Shown here piece after piece: positions 36,025-48,075 of a stretch of 64,000 nt of DNA. A program made the translations under genes and the position numbers. Numbering within the stretch: position 1 is the stretch's first letter; every line of letters begins with the position of its first letter. The stretch covers positions 63,153,001 through 63,217,000 of the forward strand of contig NC_134013.1 in the NCBI RefSeq assembly GCF_040712315.1, read 5' to 3'. The notes under the pieces are model-generated. The model had not been told where the DNA came from. It ran no database searches and saw only the letters and a list, made by a program, of their open reading frames with translations. The stretch is from Castanea sativa (lineage: Eukaryota > Streptophyta > Magnoliopsida > Fagales > Fagaceae).

Positions 36025-37906
36025 AGTGCAGTCTATTCGAGAGAGAGAGAGAGAGAGATAAATAGAACAGAACACATCACAACTCAGAATAGGAAAAAAA
36101 AATGTATGCATAAAAAATGCATGAACATGTGACGTGCAAAAATTAAAAGCATCATGGGTAAAAACCCAATCCAAACCTACCAGCACTTTAACAACAATAA
36201 TCAATCACACATCTAAAATACATGAAACAGTGTTATATTTCAATGAGAATGCAATGCATGAGCATATATCACCAAAACAACACAACCCAACCCAAAAATT
36301 TCACAACAAACTCAAAAACCCCCCAAAATTTTCAAAAACCCAAACCAAGGTCTAAAAATGCATGAATGCATGAAAAAGAAGGGATTTAGGATGCTTACCA
36401 AGTGATTTGAGCTTGATCTAGGCCGAAACTTGAGTGGGTAGAGAAATTTGAGTGAGAGGAGAGTGTTTGGGGCGAGAGAGAAAGAGATCTGTCGAGAGAG
36501 ATATGAGGAAAGTGAAGTCTGAATCACACCTCAGCATTAAATATAAAACGTAGCTCGACAGCAAAAACTCACCTCGATTGATTGAGAAACTATTGAGAAG
36601 CTATCGAGTAGACAGAATGCTTAGAAATTTGGCTCGATGGATCGAAGAAGTTGTCAAGATGTTGCCGAGATGAAACCTAGAAATCTCGATGGATCGAAGA
36701 TCCATTGAGATTCAATTGAGGCTGAAGAAAGAAAGCTTGATAGAAAAGGAATCTATTGAGGATCTGTCGAGAAGCTGTTGAGCTTGAGGAAAATGAGTTT
36801 TTCAAGGGTGAAAAAACACATAAAGATGAATGCAACCAGTAAGCTACTCAAACAAAGATTCAAGCAACATGTTAAGCTCTCAAGACATCTCTCAACATAT
36901 AAGCACAGCATCCATAGATCCAAAAATACACACACAAACTAAACAAGTCTAACCAATTTTATATTTCAAAAACAAGTTAAGACAGTTTAATGAGCATATA
37001 TTAGCACATTATTCCTTGTGATTTGTACCTGCACATATATCAAAAGTAGCAAAGAATTTGTGTGTGTTGTGTGTGAAAACATAACAAGTGTGCACAAGTT
37101 TCTCATATTATAATGATTCGAGATATGAGAAAATCTAATACACTCACACATAATCATAATTGTTTGATGGGGACTATCACCTTCGAGGTATATCCTATAA
37201 CTCTCACATCTCCTAGAAACATACTTGCAACCATAGTTAAAAGCATTTTGATTTTTTTTTTTTTGCATTTATATTCTTTGCATATTTTCTTTTTGAACAT
37301 ATCATGCATGAGCATATATAGAGAGAGAAGAAAAATACCCAATTATGTAAGCCAAAACATCACAATTTTGCTATGCCAAAGCACACAGATGCTATACATG
37401 ATTGGCGAGCTTTAGCGGTGAGATGGTTATTTATGCATTTTTCTTAGGATTTTCTAGTCATTCCCGTAAAAAAGAGTGATATAAGTATTAAGTATAAAAG
37501 ATAAACTTAATCGTACTCATCACAAACATGAGCCACAAAGCTCACTTGCTTAGTTGTGCATTAAAATGCTCATCTAAGCTATAAGAGATACAAAGTTTAG
37601 AAACTTTGTTTCAATGGCCATCCAAGGTACACAAGTACCAATATACACAAACACACATTATTTTTGTATTTTTCTAATTTTTTAATTTTTTTTTATGAAA
37701 AACAAATAAAGCAAAAACTGAAAGCAACCAAACAAAAACATAAAGAAATACATAAAGTATAAAACTAGACTGACTCAAAAGCTAGAAAGCAAAACAACAA
37801 GTAATGCATAAACATAAAAGGAGAGAGAGAAAAAGTGACTGAATCACTTTGAGCCTTTTTCCTTCCACACCTTGGAAGGACCTTTCCTTTGTACGAACCT
37901 TTGGTC

Positions 37907-39737
37907 CTAGGGAGAGGGGGAAGAATTGAAACCGTTCAAGTTGAAAGGAACATGAGGGCCTTGAGAAGATCTCTAAGAGGACCCAAAGATGGTGAGATCT
38001 GACCTTGACCACAAGATGATAACACATTATTGTTTTGTTGAGTGACTAACCACTTATAGCAATTTGGACGAGTGTGTCCCGAAGCTCCACAATGGTGATA
38101 GAATTGAGGCTTCTTTTATTGAGACTCTTTATTATTGTCCTTTTTATTCTTAGGGTTTCTAGTCTCTTTCTTTTCAACCTTAGTGGGTGCTCCTAGAATA
38201 GATTTGCCCTTGTATAAGTTCTCACTAGCTATTTCAGTTTTAGATTCTTTCTCAGAATTAATATTATCAGCAGGTGAGACAAACACAGTTGTACTAGAAG
38301 AGGCAATATTAGGAGAAGAGAAATCATATCCCAAACTGGATTTGTCAGAAGCAACTTTCTGAAAACTTAGCATCTCATTGAGCTTTGCACTGGAAGTCCT
38401 CTCTGATTGAGCTCTGTCTTGAAATAGTTTCGCTTTAAGCTTCTTGGTCCTTTCAGCCAAAAAATTGTTCTCAAATCGTAGTGCTCCAATGATTTGATTA
38501 GCTTCATCAACCTTGGAAGAGAGCTCCTTTTGATCTAGTTCCACATCACTCAACTTTTTGGTGGCCACCTATACAGTTTCTCATGCTTCTTGGAAACCTT
38601 GTACAACTGAGCATAGGCTGTATAGATGTCATCTTGATCGTCCATTTTCTCAAATTTGGATTCCACCAAGTCCTCTTCTTCATCCACTGCTTCTACGATC
38701 CCCTTAGTAAGATCCATTGTGGCAGTGAAAGCACTCAAGATTCCCTCGTCATCACTATCATCTGACTCAATCTTAGGCTCAGTATCACTCAAGGTAGCAG
38801 CAAGAGCCTTACTTTTCCCATTCGACTTGAGATATGTTGGACATTCTTATTTCATATGTCCAAAACCTTGACATCCGAAACACTTTGGTCCAAAGGGAAT
38901 AGTATACTGACTGCCATCCTTAACATCTTTCTTCCCTCTGTCTTGACTTTTGAATTGAGAAGAATGCTTACGGTCCTTGTCAAAACCTTTCACATTGGCA
39001 TTCTTCATGAACTTCTTGAACTGCCTAGTGATGTAGGACTTCATCTTAGAATCTTCATCATCTGAAGACTCATTAGTCTCATTACTTTTGGCCTTCAATG
39101 CCATACTTTTACTTTTGATTCTTTTCCCAAGTCTAGTCAAACACAATTCATAGGTTTGCAAGTTGCTAATCAGCTTTGTCAAAGGAATGGAGTCAATGTC
39201 CTTTGATTCTTCAATCGCCATTATCTTGGCATGAAATTTCTCAGGGAGAGATCTGAGTACCTTTTTCACAACCTTGGGTTCGGGAATAGTTTTCCCAAGA
39301 TTAAAAGCTGAGTTGACTATGTCCTTGAGTTTGCCATAGAATTCATCAAATGACTCATCCTCCTGCATCTTGATCTCCTCAATGCTTGTTGTAAGGCTTT
39401 GATCTTTGCAATCTTTAACGGCCTTAGTTCCTTCATAGGTCGTTTGGAGAATGGTCCACGCTTTCTTTGCAATTTCAATTGAGGATATTTTCTTAAACTC
39501 CTCATTCATGAACGCATTGAATATGACGTTCAATGCTTTGCTGTTGAAGTTTGTTGCTTTGATCTTTGCATCATCCCAATCAGCCGACGCTTCCTTTGGC
39601 TTAGTCCAGCCAATCTCCACAGTTTGCCACACTTTCTAATAAAAAAACTGTAAGAAAGCTATCACGCGTACTTTCTAGTATACATAGTTAGTGCTATCAA
39701 ATAAATGAGGTATAATAGGAGACTTTCCTCTATCCAT
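37907..39737 (-). pseudogene. Copia gag with zinc knuckles, interrupted
   Basis: The minus-strand frame starts MDRGKSP at 39737 and continues through VWQTVEIGWTKPKEASADWD, the UBN2-type gag region and LPEKFHAKIMAIEESKDID. A zinc knuckle CFGCQGFGHMK-stop-EC (CX2CX4HX4C) carries a stop inside the motif near 38848. A coiled-coil segment follows (38568-38350), then a second knuckle, HHCGASGHTRPNC, whose first cysteine position reads Tyr. Other in-frame stops lie near 39670. Several of these changes fit C-to-T decay of methylated DNA. Gag would form the virus-like particle of the retrotransposon; this copy cannot make it intact. Confidence 0.85.
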
Positions 39738-39791
39738 GACAAACAGGGGTCAATGGATCACACAATAAAGATTAAAACCTAATTAGAGTGT

Positions 39792-39809
39792 GCCCGCTCT
39801 GATACAACT
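39792..39809 (-). promoter_or_regulatory. Primer-binding site (initiator tRNA-Met)
   Basis: Reads AGTTGTATCAGAGCGGG on the minus strand directly after the LTR. Plant Copia elements usually have TGGTATCAGAGC; one base differs. Confidence 0.8.
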
Positions 39810-40755
39810 TGTTAGGTTAAAATGAATTGACCCATTGCAAATTAGTTAATTACCCAAGTTAATTAATTACATCAAATTACATGCAATAGCGTGGTAGCAC
39901 AAAAAAATCACCAAATAACTAAATGCATTGAAAATTAAATTTGACACAGGTGATTTGTTTACGAATAGGGAAAACCATTGAAGCAAAACCCCATTAGGTG
40001 AATTTAAGGTCACCACTTTTGAGAATCCACTATTATCAACCACAAGTGGTTACAAGTATAAGGAATCTTACCAAACCCTATGGCCTATCCTGAAATACCA
40101 ACCTATAGTTGAACCCTAATACCCAATTGGACTTGTATTGTAGTGACAATCTCTTCGTTCAATGCACGAATCCCAGTACGTGACTAACCAATGATGTACG
40201 GATCCCAGTACGTGACTAACTCACCAACTTGAAGAAGATTGTTGGCTGCAAAGTTCTTCAGTTCATTAACAATGAAGATTAGGAAGCTCCTTGATCACAA
40301 AACCCTTGGCGTACAGATGCAGTAGCTTTTTCAGAGAGAATGATGAACTAGGTCACTTTTTGCATTTGGTCACATAGTACTTGCGTGACGGCCTTTAAAA
40401 TAATCCTTATATATATCTAGGGTTGAGAGAAAAGAAACCCTACACAAATACATAGGAATATGCATGTAATCAGATCTGAAAAATCTGATTTCGTAATTCT
40501 CGACAAATACAACTTGTGTCAAACTTGTGTCAAGCTTCAACACTAAATTTCGATAGAAATGATGCTGTCGAGACTTCTGTCGAGATTTAATGAACAACAC
40601 TTCCTTCACTTGTTTCTTGGTCAGACTTTAATGACTTCAATACTTAACTTGAACACTTATTTCTTGAAGTATTAAACCCATCCTAGATCTACCCAATTAT
40701 AAGTGAATTGCGTTTTGTCTAAGGATTAGCCAATTACACAAATATGTCCCTAATA
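39810..40755 (-). repeat. Upstream (5') LTR of the Copia element
   Basis: 946 bp; on the minus strand it runs into the primer-binding site at 39809-39792. Its outer end reads CCTAATA where the other LTR has CCTAACA, a single transition. Confidence 0.88.
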
Positions 40756-40957
40756 GAAGGTGTGGTTCCAAATGTGTGATTTACCTTTGAAATTTAAAGA
40801 TCTACTGAGTATTCTGTGAATTTCCACATTCAAAGTTTATCTTTCAAAATTTATTGTGAACTTCCACATCTTTAAACATTTACCGAAAATTTCTACATTT
40901 AAAGTTGATCTTCATCAAGCATTTCCACATTAAAAGGTGAAGTAGTATTTTCACAGT

Positions 40958-42753
40958 TGATGATGCTGAAAATCATCAGTAGGCCACACAGTGCTCACGT
41001 GCTCGCGACAAAACCTGCACAACACCAAGAAAGAAAAAGACCTCAAGAGAGTACTGGTGTGGTACTGGCTGAATACCCTCCGAAGGTTAAATTAGAGAGA
41101 TTGTCACAACTCTAGAGTGCTAGAGTTAGGGTGAATTGTGTGTACCTGTTTTTTGTGGGTTACGGCCTTTTTATAGTGATGAGGGACTGACCTTGGTTCC
41201 TTGGAAAAGAGGAAGATTTCCTTATAGAGAAGATCTTCATAAACGCGCGTGATTTAAGGGACCCTTTCCATATAAGGGTTTTATTGACTAGGGTTAAGCG
41301 TGGTTCACAAGTTATTATTATTCGAAATGTTCTTGGAAATCACGTAAGCCATGTCATCGCCACATGTGTTTGGTCCCATCTACCTTAGTGTCCGTCCGGG
41401 GAGGCTATCCGTCCATTCTTGGCGGCCTGTCCTTCTTAGACTATCCGTACGTCTTCACACACTATCCATCCACTGTTCATGGGTTTTGTAGTCATATGAC
41501 TTTGCTTGTCGTCCCATTGTGGGATTTGTAAGTTTTGACCGTCCACATCACTTTTACCCTCTTCAGTAGGCCACACAGTTTTCATATGCTCGCGACAACA
41601 CCTGCACAACACCAAGAAAGAAAAAGACCTCAAGAGAGTACCGGTGTGGTATATGTCAAATACCCTCCGAAGGTTAAGTTAGAGAGATTGTCACAACTTT
41701 AGAGTGCCAGAGTTGGGGTGAATTGTGCTTACCTATTTTTTGTGGGTTACGGCCTTTTTATAGTGATGAGGGACTGACCTTGGTTCCTTAGAGAAGAGGA
41801 AGATTTCCTTGTAGAGAAGATCTTCATAAACGCGCGTGATTTAAGGGACCCTTTCCATATAAGGGTTTTATTGACTAGGGTTAAGCGTGGTTCACAAGTT
41901 ATTATTATTCGAAATGTTCTTGGAAATCACGTAAGCCATGTCATCGCCATATGTGTTTGGTCCCATCTACCTTAGTGTCCGTCCGGGGAGGCTATCCGTC
42001 CATTCTTGGCGGCCTGTCCTTCTTGGACTATCCGTACGTCTTCACACACTATCCGTCCACTATTCATGGGTTTTGTAGTCGTATGACTTTGCCTGTCGTC
42101 CCATTGTGGGATTTGTAAGTTTTGACCATCCACATCACTTTTACCATCTTCAGTAGGCCACACAGTTTTCACATGCTCGCGACAACACCTGCACAACACC
42201 AAGAAAGAAAAAGACCTCAAGAGAGTACCAGTGTGGTATATGTCGAATACCCTCTGAAGGTTAAGTTAGAGAGATTGTCACAACTCTAGAGTGCCAGAGT
42301 TGGGGTGAATTGTGCTTACCTATTTTTTGTGGGTTACGGCCTTTTTATAGTGATGAGGGACTAACCTTGGTTCCTTAGAGAAGAGGAAGATTTCCTTGTA
42401 GAGAAGATCTTCATAAACGCGCGTGATTTAAGGAACTCTTTCCATATAAGGGTTTTATTGACTAGGGTTAAGTGTGGTTCACAAGTTATTATTATTCAAA
42501 ATGTTCTTGGAAATCGCGAAAGCCATGTCATTGCCACGTGTGTTTGGTCCCGTCTACCTTAGTGTCCGTCCGGGGAGGCTATCCGTCCTTTCCCAGCGGT
42601 CCGTCCTTCTTGGACTATCCGTACACTAGAGATGATTCATCTTAACACACTATTCGTCCACTATTCATGAGTTTTGTCGTCGTATGACTTTACCTATCGT
42701 CCCATTGTGGGATTCGCAAGTTCTAACCGTCCACATTACTTTTACCCTCTTCA
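40958..42753 (-). mobile_element. Solo LTR with an internal three-fold tandem repeat (587-bp unit)
   Basis: Ends read TGATGATGCTG (40958) and CCCTCTTCA (42753); flanks ACAGT (40953-40957) and ATAGT (42754-42758) match at four of five. Inside, GTAGGCCACACAG recurs at about 40978, 41565 and 42152, a period of 587 bp, with high identity between units. On the minus strand each unit has CTATAAAAAGGCCGTAACCC, a TATA box, followed by CTCTGGCACTCTAGAG, which also occurs in the solo LTR at 45695-46433 next to its TATA box. So each unit holds a complete LTR core promoter. Confidence 0.75.
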
Positions 42754-43898
42754 ATAGTAAACCCAACAGAGGAACCATTGGTGGGTTTTTAATTTCTCCT
42801 TTTTTTTTTTTTCATTTTTTAACTTACTCTTTGAAATTCCTTCTTCTAGGCTTTTGGACTTACGTTCCTCTATTCTATTGTCTTTCTCTACAAGAAATGA
42901 TACTGTTTTGTTACATTTCCTGGATCCAATGTAGCATTTGAGAACCATTTGGGTCTTATAAATCTTCCCAATATTGGTCTTTTTAAATCTTTTCTCCAAA
43001 AGGTTTTTAATGTTTAAAGACACATCTTGAGTTTTCATGTTATTATTTTTGATTCTTGGATGTGTCGTTGTATTTGGTTTCCAATTTGTTGGATTAAGTT
43101 GTTGATTGGAAGGAAATGATGGAAGCAAGGGGGGCTTCTCTACCCACTTGGTATGGCCTTGAGGAGATGGGTAATTTTTTTTTTTTGAGAAGTGACAGAG
43201 GGTTATTGTCACATTTCTTCAACTTTGAAGGCCTACCTCCTCTCATTGCTTCCTCTATTTGTGTTATAAGCAGTGCCACTACAATCCACATGATCCCATA
43301 TAAAAAGTTGAAATGGGTTGTGGAGTAGAAGATAGTAATGGGATACATGTTTGTTCTTAGTTTTTGCAAAACCCAATTTTTAGATCTTATTTTCCCTTTT
43401 TTTTAGGTGTTTTTTGTTTTGTAGTGAGAGAGATATAAAACATGAGTAAAAATACATATTTATCCTTATTTTTAACAGAGGTGAGTTATGAAAGACAAAC
43501 GGATCATACCTCAGGTAGGCAAAATGACACTTTTCAAATCACGGGTAGGCAATGCGAATTCAAACTAAACCACATGAGAGTTAATTGTAATTACCTCTTA
43601 TTTGATTATTTTTAGAAAGTAGGTTGAATGAGTTATTAATATAAGAATCTGATTGATTAGGGGTTTTTGTTTTTAAATGAGCTTTTGTAGAATATTTTGT
43701 TTATTTTTTTATTGTTTGACCTAATCTTATTGATTTTTGGGCTATTTTTAAAAAATGTTATTTGGACTCATTTTTATTGTTATTTGAACTTTTCTGTTTT
43801 TTTTTTTTGTTTTTTTTGGTGGTTTAAGGGGTTAAGAATTATGTTTTTTTGGGTGGAGGGGGGGGGGGGGAGGAGAAGTTATTTGCGTGAGTAATGTT

Positions 43899-44260
43899 AG
43901 CATACAAAAAAATTTATCTAAAAAGAGCTCATGTGTGAGTTGGTATGCTAATTTTTAAAATATTGTGACATTTTATTGTGTTCCTAGCATTATTCTTATT
44001 TTTATTAGACCCAAAATTTTGAGATTATTAAGTTAGGGAGGTCAATATTTGTGTGAGTAATGTTAGAGAATAGAGAACACAACAAAATGTTACAATAATT
44101 CCAACATTAGCATACAAAAAAAATTCTCTAGAAAAAGCTCATATGTGAGTTGGTATGCTAATTTTAAAATGTTGTGGCATTTTACCTTGTCTTTAGTATT
44201 ATTCTTTTTTTTATTAAACCCAAATTCTTGAGATTATTAAGTTAGGAAGGTCAATATTTT
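43899..44260. repeat. Tandem duplication (~150-bp unit, 209-bp spacing)
   Basis: AGCATACAAAAAAATT...GAGTTGGTATGCTAATTTT...GAGATTATTAAGTTAGG occurs at 43899-44051 and 44108-44260. Each unit contains a TAGCATAC/GTATGCTA palindrome pair able to form a stem. Confidence 0.8.
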
Positions 44261-44557
44261 ATTTAGGGAAAACAAAACATGTTAACTTAAGCATAATTAT
44301 GTATATAAATTTGTACAGATCTGATTACATCGAAACTGAAATTCAGAACATAAAAGTCTATCAATCTCCTTCAGCTACCTGTTGACTTGGTCTGTGTGTT
44401 TATCTGTTGGTGAGTTTAGAACTGAACTGATCCCAATTTGCTGATTTTGTGCTACTTCTTTCTATCATATTCTATTCTATTCCTTTCTAATTTATCCCTT
44501 TAAAAACTGAACAATTTTTTTTTTGAAAATGTGATTGATCCTGGATACACAGGCGAT
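44261..44557. other. Spacer upstream of duplication copy A
   Basis: AT-rich; would contain the promoter of the three-exon gene model that starts at 44558. CACAG at 44547-44551 could also be a splice acceptor for an upstream non-coding exon. Confidence 0.25.
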
Positions 44558-44598
44558 ATGGCTGGGATAATTTGGCCCGCCATTGTTCATCCCATCGT

Positions 44599-44637
<39 letters not shown>

Positions 44638-45608
44638 GGATCTCTATTCCAACTAAGTGATTGCTTGTTTTAATTTCTATTTTTTTTTATAAATATATTT
44701 TCAACAAGTCTCCTTGGTTTCTTATGGACAGTGTTAAAGGAAATTTGAAAATAAATCTTTTGCTTTTGATTTGTAATGGAATACTTTTTTTTTGCTTTTA
44801 ATCTAATGCCTTTGTTGAGGATAATACTTTTACGTTGTATAGATTTTTATAATTTAATATGGAAACAATAAGTTGTTTCTTTTAATTTTGAATATCTTTT
44901 TTGTGTGTTTGTGCAAGAGCACAGGCTTAGGTTGAGCTCGTTTTGTTGTAAAAGTATTATGAAAATTTGTGGATATGGGTATTTTTTTAATGCTTTTTTA
45001 TTTATTTATTTATTAAATTTATGAGTTTGACTCTTGTAATTTGGGTTTTCTTTTTTTGATTTGTTTTTTGAATCCCCTCTATTGCAGGCCTTGGCATGGG
45101 AGAAATTTACCCAAGGAATTGTCGACAGGGTAGGATGTCTTTTTTCTCTTATTATTCTTAAGAACCTATTTATCACAGCTTCCTTTGAAGTCGTGCATAT
45201 CTGATTTGACTCTTGATTCATTATACTATGCTTAGTTTTCTTGATCAGTTGACAAATTTTTAATCCCCTCCATTGCAGGCCGTTCTGAACCAAAAGGGTG
45301 GCAATAATATCATATCTATTAAATTTGATGTTGTAATTAACCCTTCATGTCATTCGACGCGAATTGTGCACACAAAAACAGGTGCCGTCCAATCGAAAAA
45401 ACAAAAAAACAAAAGAAAAAATTACTGGTGCTGTAACTTCGCCTCGTTCTTCATCCCAAACAAGGAAAAAATTTATCATGTTTCTGCAACATGTATCCAC
45501 TCTCGTAAGGAGTTATCACCCCGTATTAGGCAAGGGATGCCTCCACCTCCTCCAAATCGCTCAGATAGAAGGGGGCACCTTCACAAAAAATCTTTGAGAA
45601 AATATTAG
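44558..45608 (+). CDS. Unrecognised three-exon gene, copy A (136 aa model)
   Basis: Exons 44558-44596 (MAGIIWPAIVHPI), 45088-45129 (ALAWEKFTQGIVDR) and 45279-45608. Borders are GT-AG and phase 0 throughout: donors GTAACT and GTAGGA, acceptors TTGCAG in both cases. The last exon is basic and ends with PPPPPNRSDRRG and a Lys/Arg-rich tail. The same three-exon layout with identical short-exon lengths occurs in copy B, which is the main support. The N-terminus is moderately hydrophobic but not a clear signal peptide. Intron 1 begins with a (CT)n run. I recognise no domain. It could instead be a decayed gene or a non-coding transcript; expression data would settle it. Confidence 0.4.
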
Positions 45609-45694
45609 AATTGATGTGACACAAGTTGTTTTTGGTTGATGAATTAAAATGAGATAGTGGTGGGTGCAAATAAAAATTAGTTATCAATTCAATT

Positions 45695-46433
45695 TGATAG
45701 TGACGTTATTACAAGGTGACGGCACATTAAGAAGCTGACGGAAGTTCACTTGTTACATACTGAATGCACGTTAAGAAGCTGACGACAATACGCTATCCGT
45801 CAACTACTGTCATTGACACCTCTTTAGCATTCATAGCCATGCCCCTTACGCAGCAACGTTAAGCTGACGGATCACGTGGACGAGTCAGGGGTGACGACCT
45901 TGGCTGTAAGGTCTTTGGCTGATGTCCTTGGCTGACGGACCACGTTGGCGTACGTAAGCTGACGACAGTATAGGAGTTACACGTGGGCTGACGACCTTGG
46001 CAGGTGAAGGCTGAAGGAATAATCCAACTTTCATTTTTAGCCTATCTTGACCTCTGCTTATGTGAATATAAGGAAAGTTCTTGCGCTACGCGTTCGACTT
46101 AGTTAAGAAGATTCCTATAAGGAAATGACTCAATACAATAGGCAAAGATCCGCGAATTACTCTTTTAAAAAAGGAAAGTACTTCTTCACCAAGGCGCATA
46201 TTTCGGCCACACACCACTATATATACCCCAAGACCCTCATGACCCAAAGGTACGCACAATTACCTCAACTCTGGCACTCTAGGGTTGTTTAAAGATTCTA
46301 ACTTGATCGTCGGAGGGTCTTTGGTCGGCACCACACCGGTGCTCTCTGTCGATCACCTACTTTTTTCTTCGCAGGTGTTGCTTCAAATCGGTGGAGTACT
46401 AGCAGCTTACTGGTGATCTCTTAGGCATCATCA
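45695..46433 (+). mobile_element. Solo LTR, 739 bp, present in copy A only
   Basis: Begins TGATAGTGACG, ends GGCATCATCA, with 5-bp duplications CAATT (45690-45694 and 46434-46438). A TATA box (CTATATATACC, about 46216) is followed by CTCTGGCACTCTAGGG. The U3 part contains AAGCTGACG repeats. Copy B retains the empty site near 54270 (TCAATTCAACTATTGCAAC). Confidence 0.9.
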
Positions 46434-46911
46434 CAATTATTGTAAAGAAAAAAAATTGTTGTAAAAATTGTTGCATTGCTTCAACCTCCTCATGGTTGGA
46501 GATTGAAGATTAACTATTTAAGCAAAGTGTGACTTGGTGTGTGTAGAAAATTGAGCATCACGTTTGATCCATTGTCCATAAGTTAATTTATTCTCGCAAT
46601 GTTTTCGATGCGTAATTAATGAATAAAAGGGCTTTTTTTTTTGGGTATGGAATATTGATATTCTTCCAATAAATTTTGGTTGAGCAGCTACTTTGTAGAA
46701 GCACTTGTGAATTGTGATACAGATTTAATGCTGCGCTTTTAAATTGGTTTCTTTCACCATAAAATCATTGTAGGTAAAATCTTCAATGTAAAAGATATTT
46801 TCTGGGTGGGCAGTATGTGTAAAAAAAGGGAGAAAATAACCGGTATTTGCTTTTTGGTGTTTTATGATGATGGTTAATTGGCAATATATTAAAATTGATT
46901 ACTTAATTTGT

Positions 46912-46984
46912 ATGGACCATCGAGAATCTCCTTCCACTACTACTGAAGACGATGATGTAGAAGAAAATGCAGAGGCTTTCATTA
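46912..46984 (+). other. Acidic exon-like segment, copy A
   Basis: Reads MDHRESPSTTTEDDDVEENA and ends at a donor, GTAAGA. The counterpart in copy B (54677-54743) reads MEESPSSTTADDDVEDKAEA with the same donor. Start codons differ in position. No partner exon was found, so it may be a remnant. Confidence 0.3.
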
Positions 46985-47153
46985 GTAAGACTCCCTACTC
47001 CCTTCCTTGCAAGCTTACCGGCTACCGGATTGGCAACCGGCAAGTTGGGGGTTCTAGTTTTCTAGAGTGGAAGGCAAAGAAAGAAAGTAAAAATTAAAAT
47101 TTGATGTTAACTTTGGTTCATTAGGAAGATTTGTTTTACAATCTGGTGAAGAA

Positions 47154-47245
47154 CTAGAAAGTACCAACGTGGCTACAGGGTTGCCATACCGGAGTCCGAC
47201 GTGGGGTGCGGTGGGAGACGTCGCTGCCCGTGCGTTGGTGCCGCA

Positions 47246-47281
<36 letters not shown>

Positions 47282-48075
47282 CGGATTCGCGCTGACTCGC
47301 GCCGATTTGGGCTGAATCGGATCGTATCGGCCGAATATCGGTGTGTTTCGGCCGGAAAAAGGAAATTGGCCGATAAGAAAAAAAAAATTAAAAAGAAAAT
47401 ACTGGTAGATATTGATACAAGACAGCCATTGTCGCCGACACAATTTCACCGGCCTTAACCCCTTTTTTCTTCTTCTTCTTCTTCTTCATTGCTTCTTCAT
47501 CTTCTTCTTCCTTTTTTTTCGCCAGAGCCCAGCCTTCTGTTCTGTTTCTTTTTTTGATAAGTTTTGTTAAATGCCCCTGTTAACAACTTAAAAGGCTTTA
47601 TTTTGTTTTTTGTGCCTCTCTGACCAAACATGTGAGCCACATCTTTCCTTTTTTTTTTTTTCTTTCTTTTTTTAATGGGAAGTTACACCTATTTTAATAC
47701 CTGCCACATATATCTTTTATTTTGTTTTTGAGCTGACCAAATATGTGAGTCACTAAGCCACATCTTTTATTATTATTATTATTTATTTATGAGAATTCTC
47801 ATATATTTTAATACCTCTGTCAATAATTCAAGTGTCAAAAACTTTTGTGTACTTATTATTATTATTATTATTGTTATTATTATTATTATACGAGAATTCA
47901 ATTATTATTATTATATAAAAAAGGCATGCTTAGCAATATAAAAAATATATAAATAAAAATATTTTTAATAATTTTTTAATTGCCGCACTCACACCTTATT
48001 TTTTCAAAAATTACCGAGTCTCACACTCACACTCATACTTAAACCCGAATCTAGAAACGCACCCGTGCTTCATAG
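47154..48075. mobile_element. Non-autonomous TIR element, 922 bp, present in copy A only
   Basis: Right end reversed reads CTATGAAGCACGGGTGCG; left end CTAGAAAGTACC is a degenerate version. Flanks GTGAAGAA (47146-47153) and GTGCAGAA (48076-48083) match at seven of eight; a 9-bp reading is also possible. Copy B has the undisturbed site TGGTGAAGAATGGTGC at 55031. Interior: a 30-bp T-run, a GC-rich CGGCCGAATATCGG block, and (ATT)n. Related to 15052-15709, in inverse orientation. Confidence 0.8.

Larger units (their letters stand above)
33330..40755 (-). mobile_element. Copia-type LTR retrotransposon, 7.4 kb, with gag but no recognisable pol
   Basis: Two ~950-bp LTRs (33330-34279 and 39810-40755) flank it, with 5-bp duplications GAAGG at 33325-33329 and 40756-40760. 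LTR ends are TGTTRGG...CCTAACA on the plus strand (one right-hand base mutated). On the minus strand a primer site TTGTATCAGAGC (complement of initiator tRNA-Met) follows the upstream LTR, and a purine tract CCAAAGGGGGAGATATT precedes the other. Internal sequence is only 5.5 kb and holds a broken gag and a second frame instead of protease, integrase and reverse transcriptase. The gag type and primer site point to Copia. It sits inside the Mutator-like element. Confidence 0.88.
32820..43597. mobile_element. Mutator-like inverted-repeat element enlarged by nested insertions
   Basis: The left arm starts GGGGTAATTAAAATAA and the reversed right arm GAGGTAATTACAATTA. They stay alignable for about 290 bp (32820-33110 versus 43310-43597), sharing TTGCCTAC, TGATCYGTTTGTCTT and GATAAATATGTATTTTT. 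The flanks TTATTTAAT (32811-32819) and TTATTTGAT (43598-43606) match at eight of nine positions; 9 bp is the Mutator length. Removing the Copia element and the enlarged solo LTR leaves about 1.5 kb, the likely original size. No MURA-type transposase was recognised. Confidence 0.7.

Noticed and set aside
42684..43212. Overlapping frames on both strands inside the Mutator-like element
   Set aside because: No transposase signature and low-complexity composition; treated as non-coding interior.
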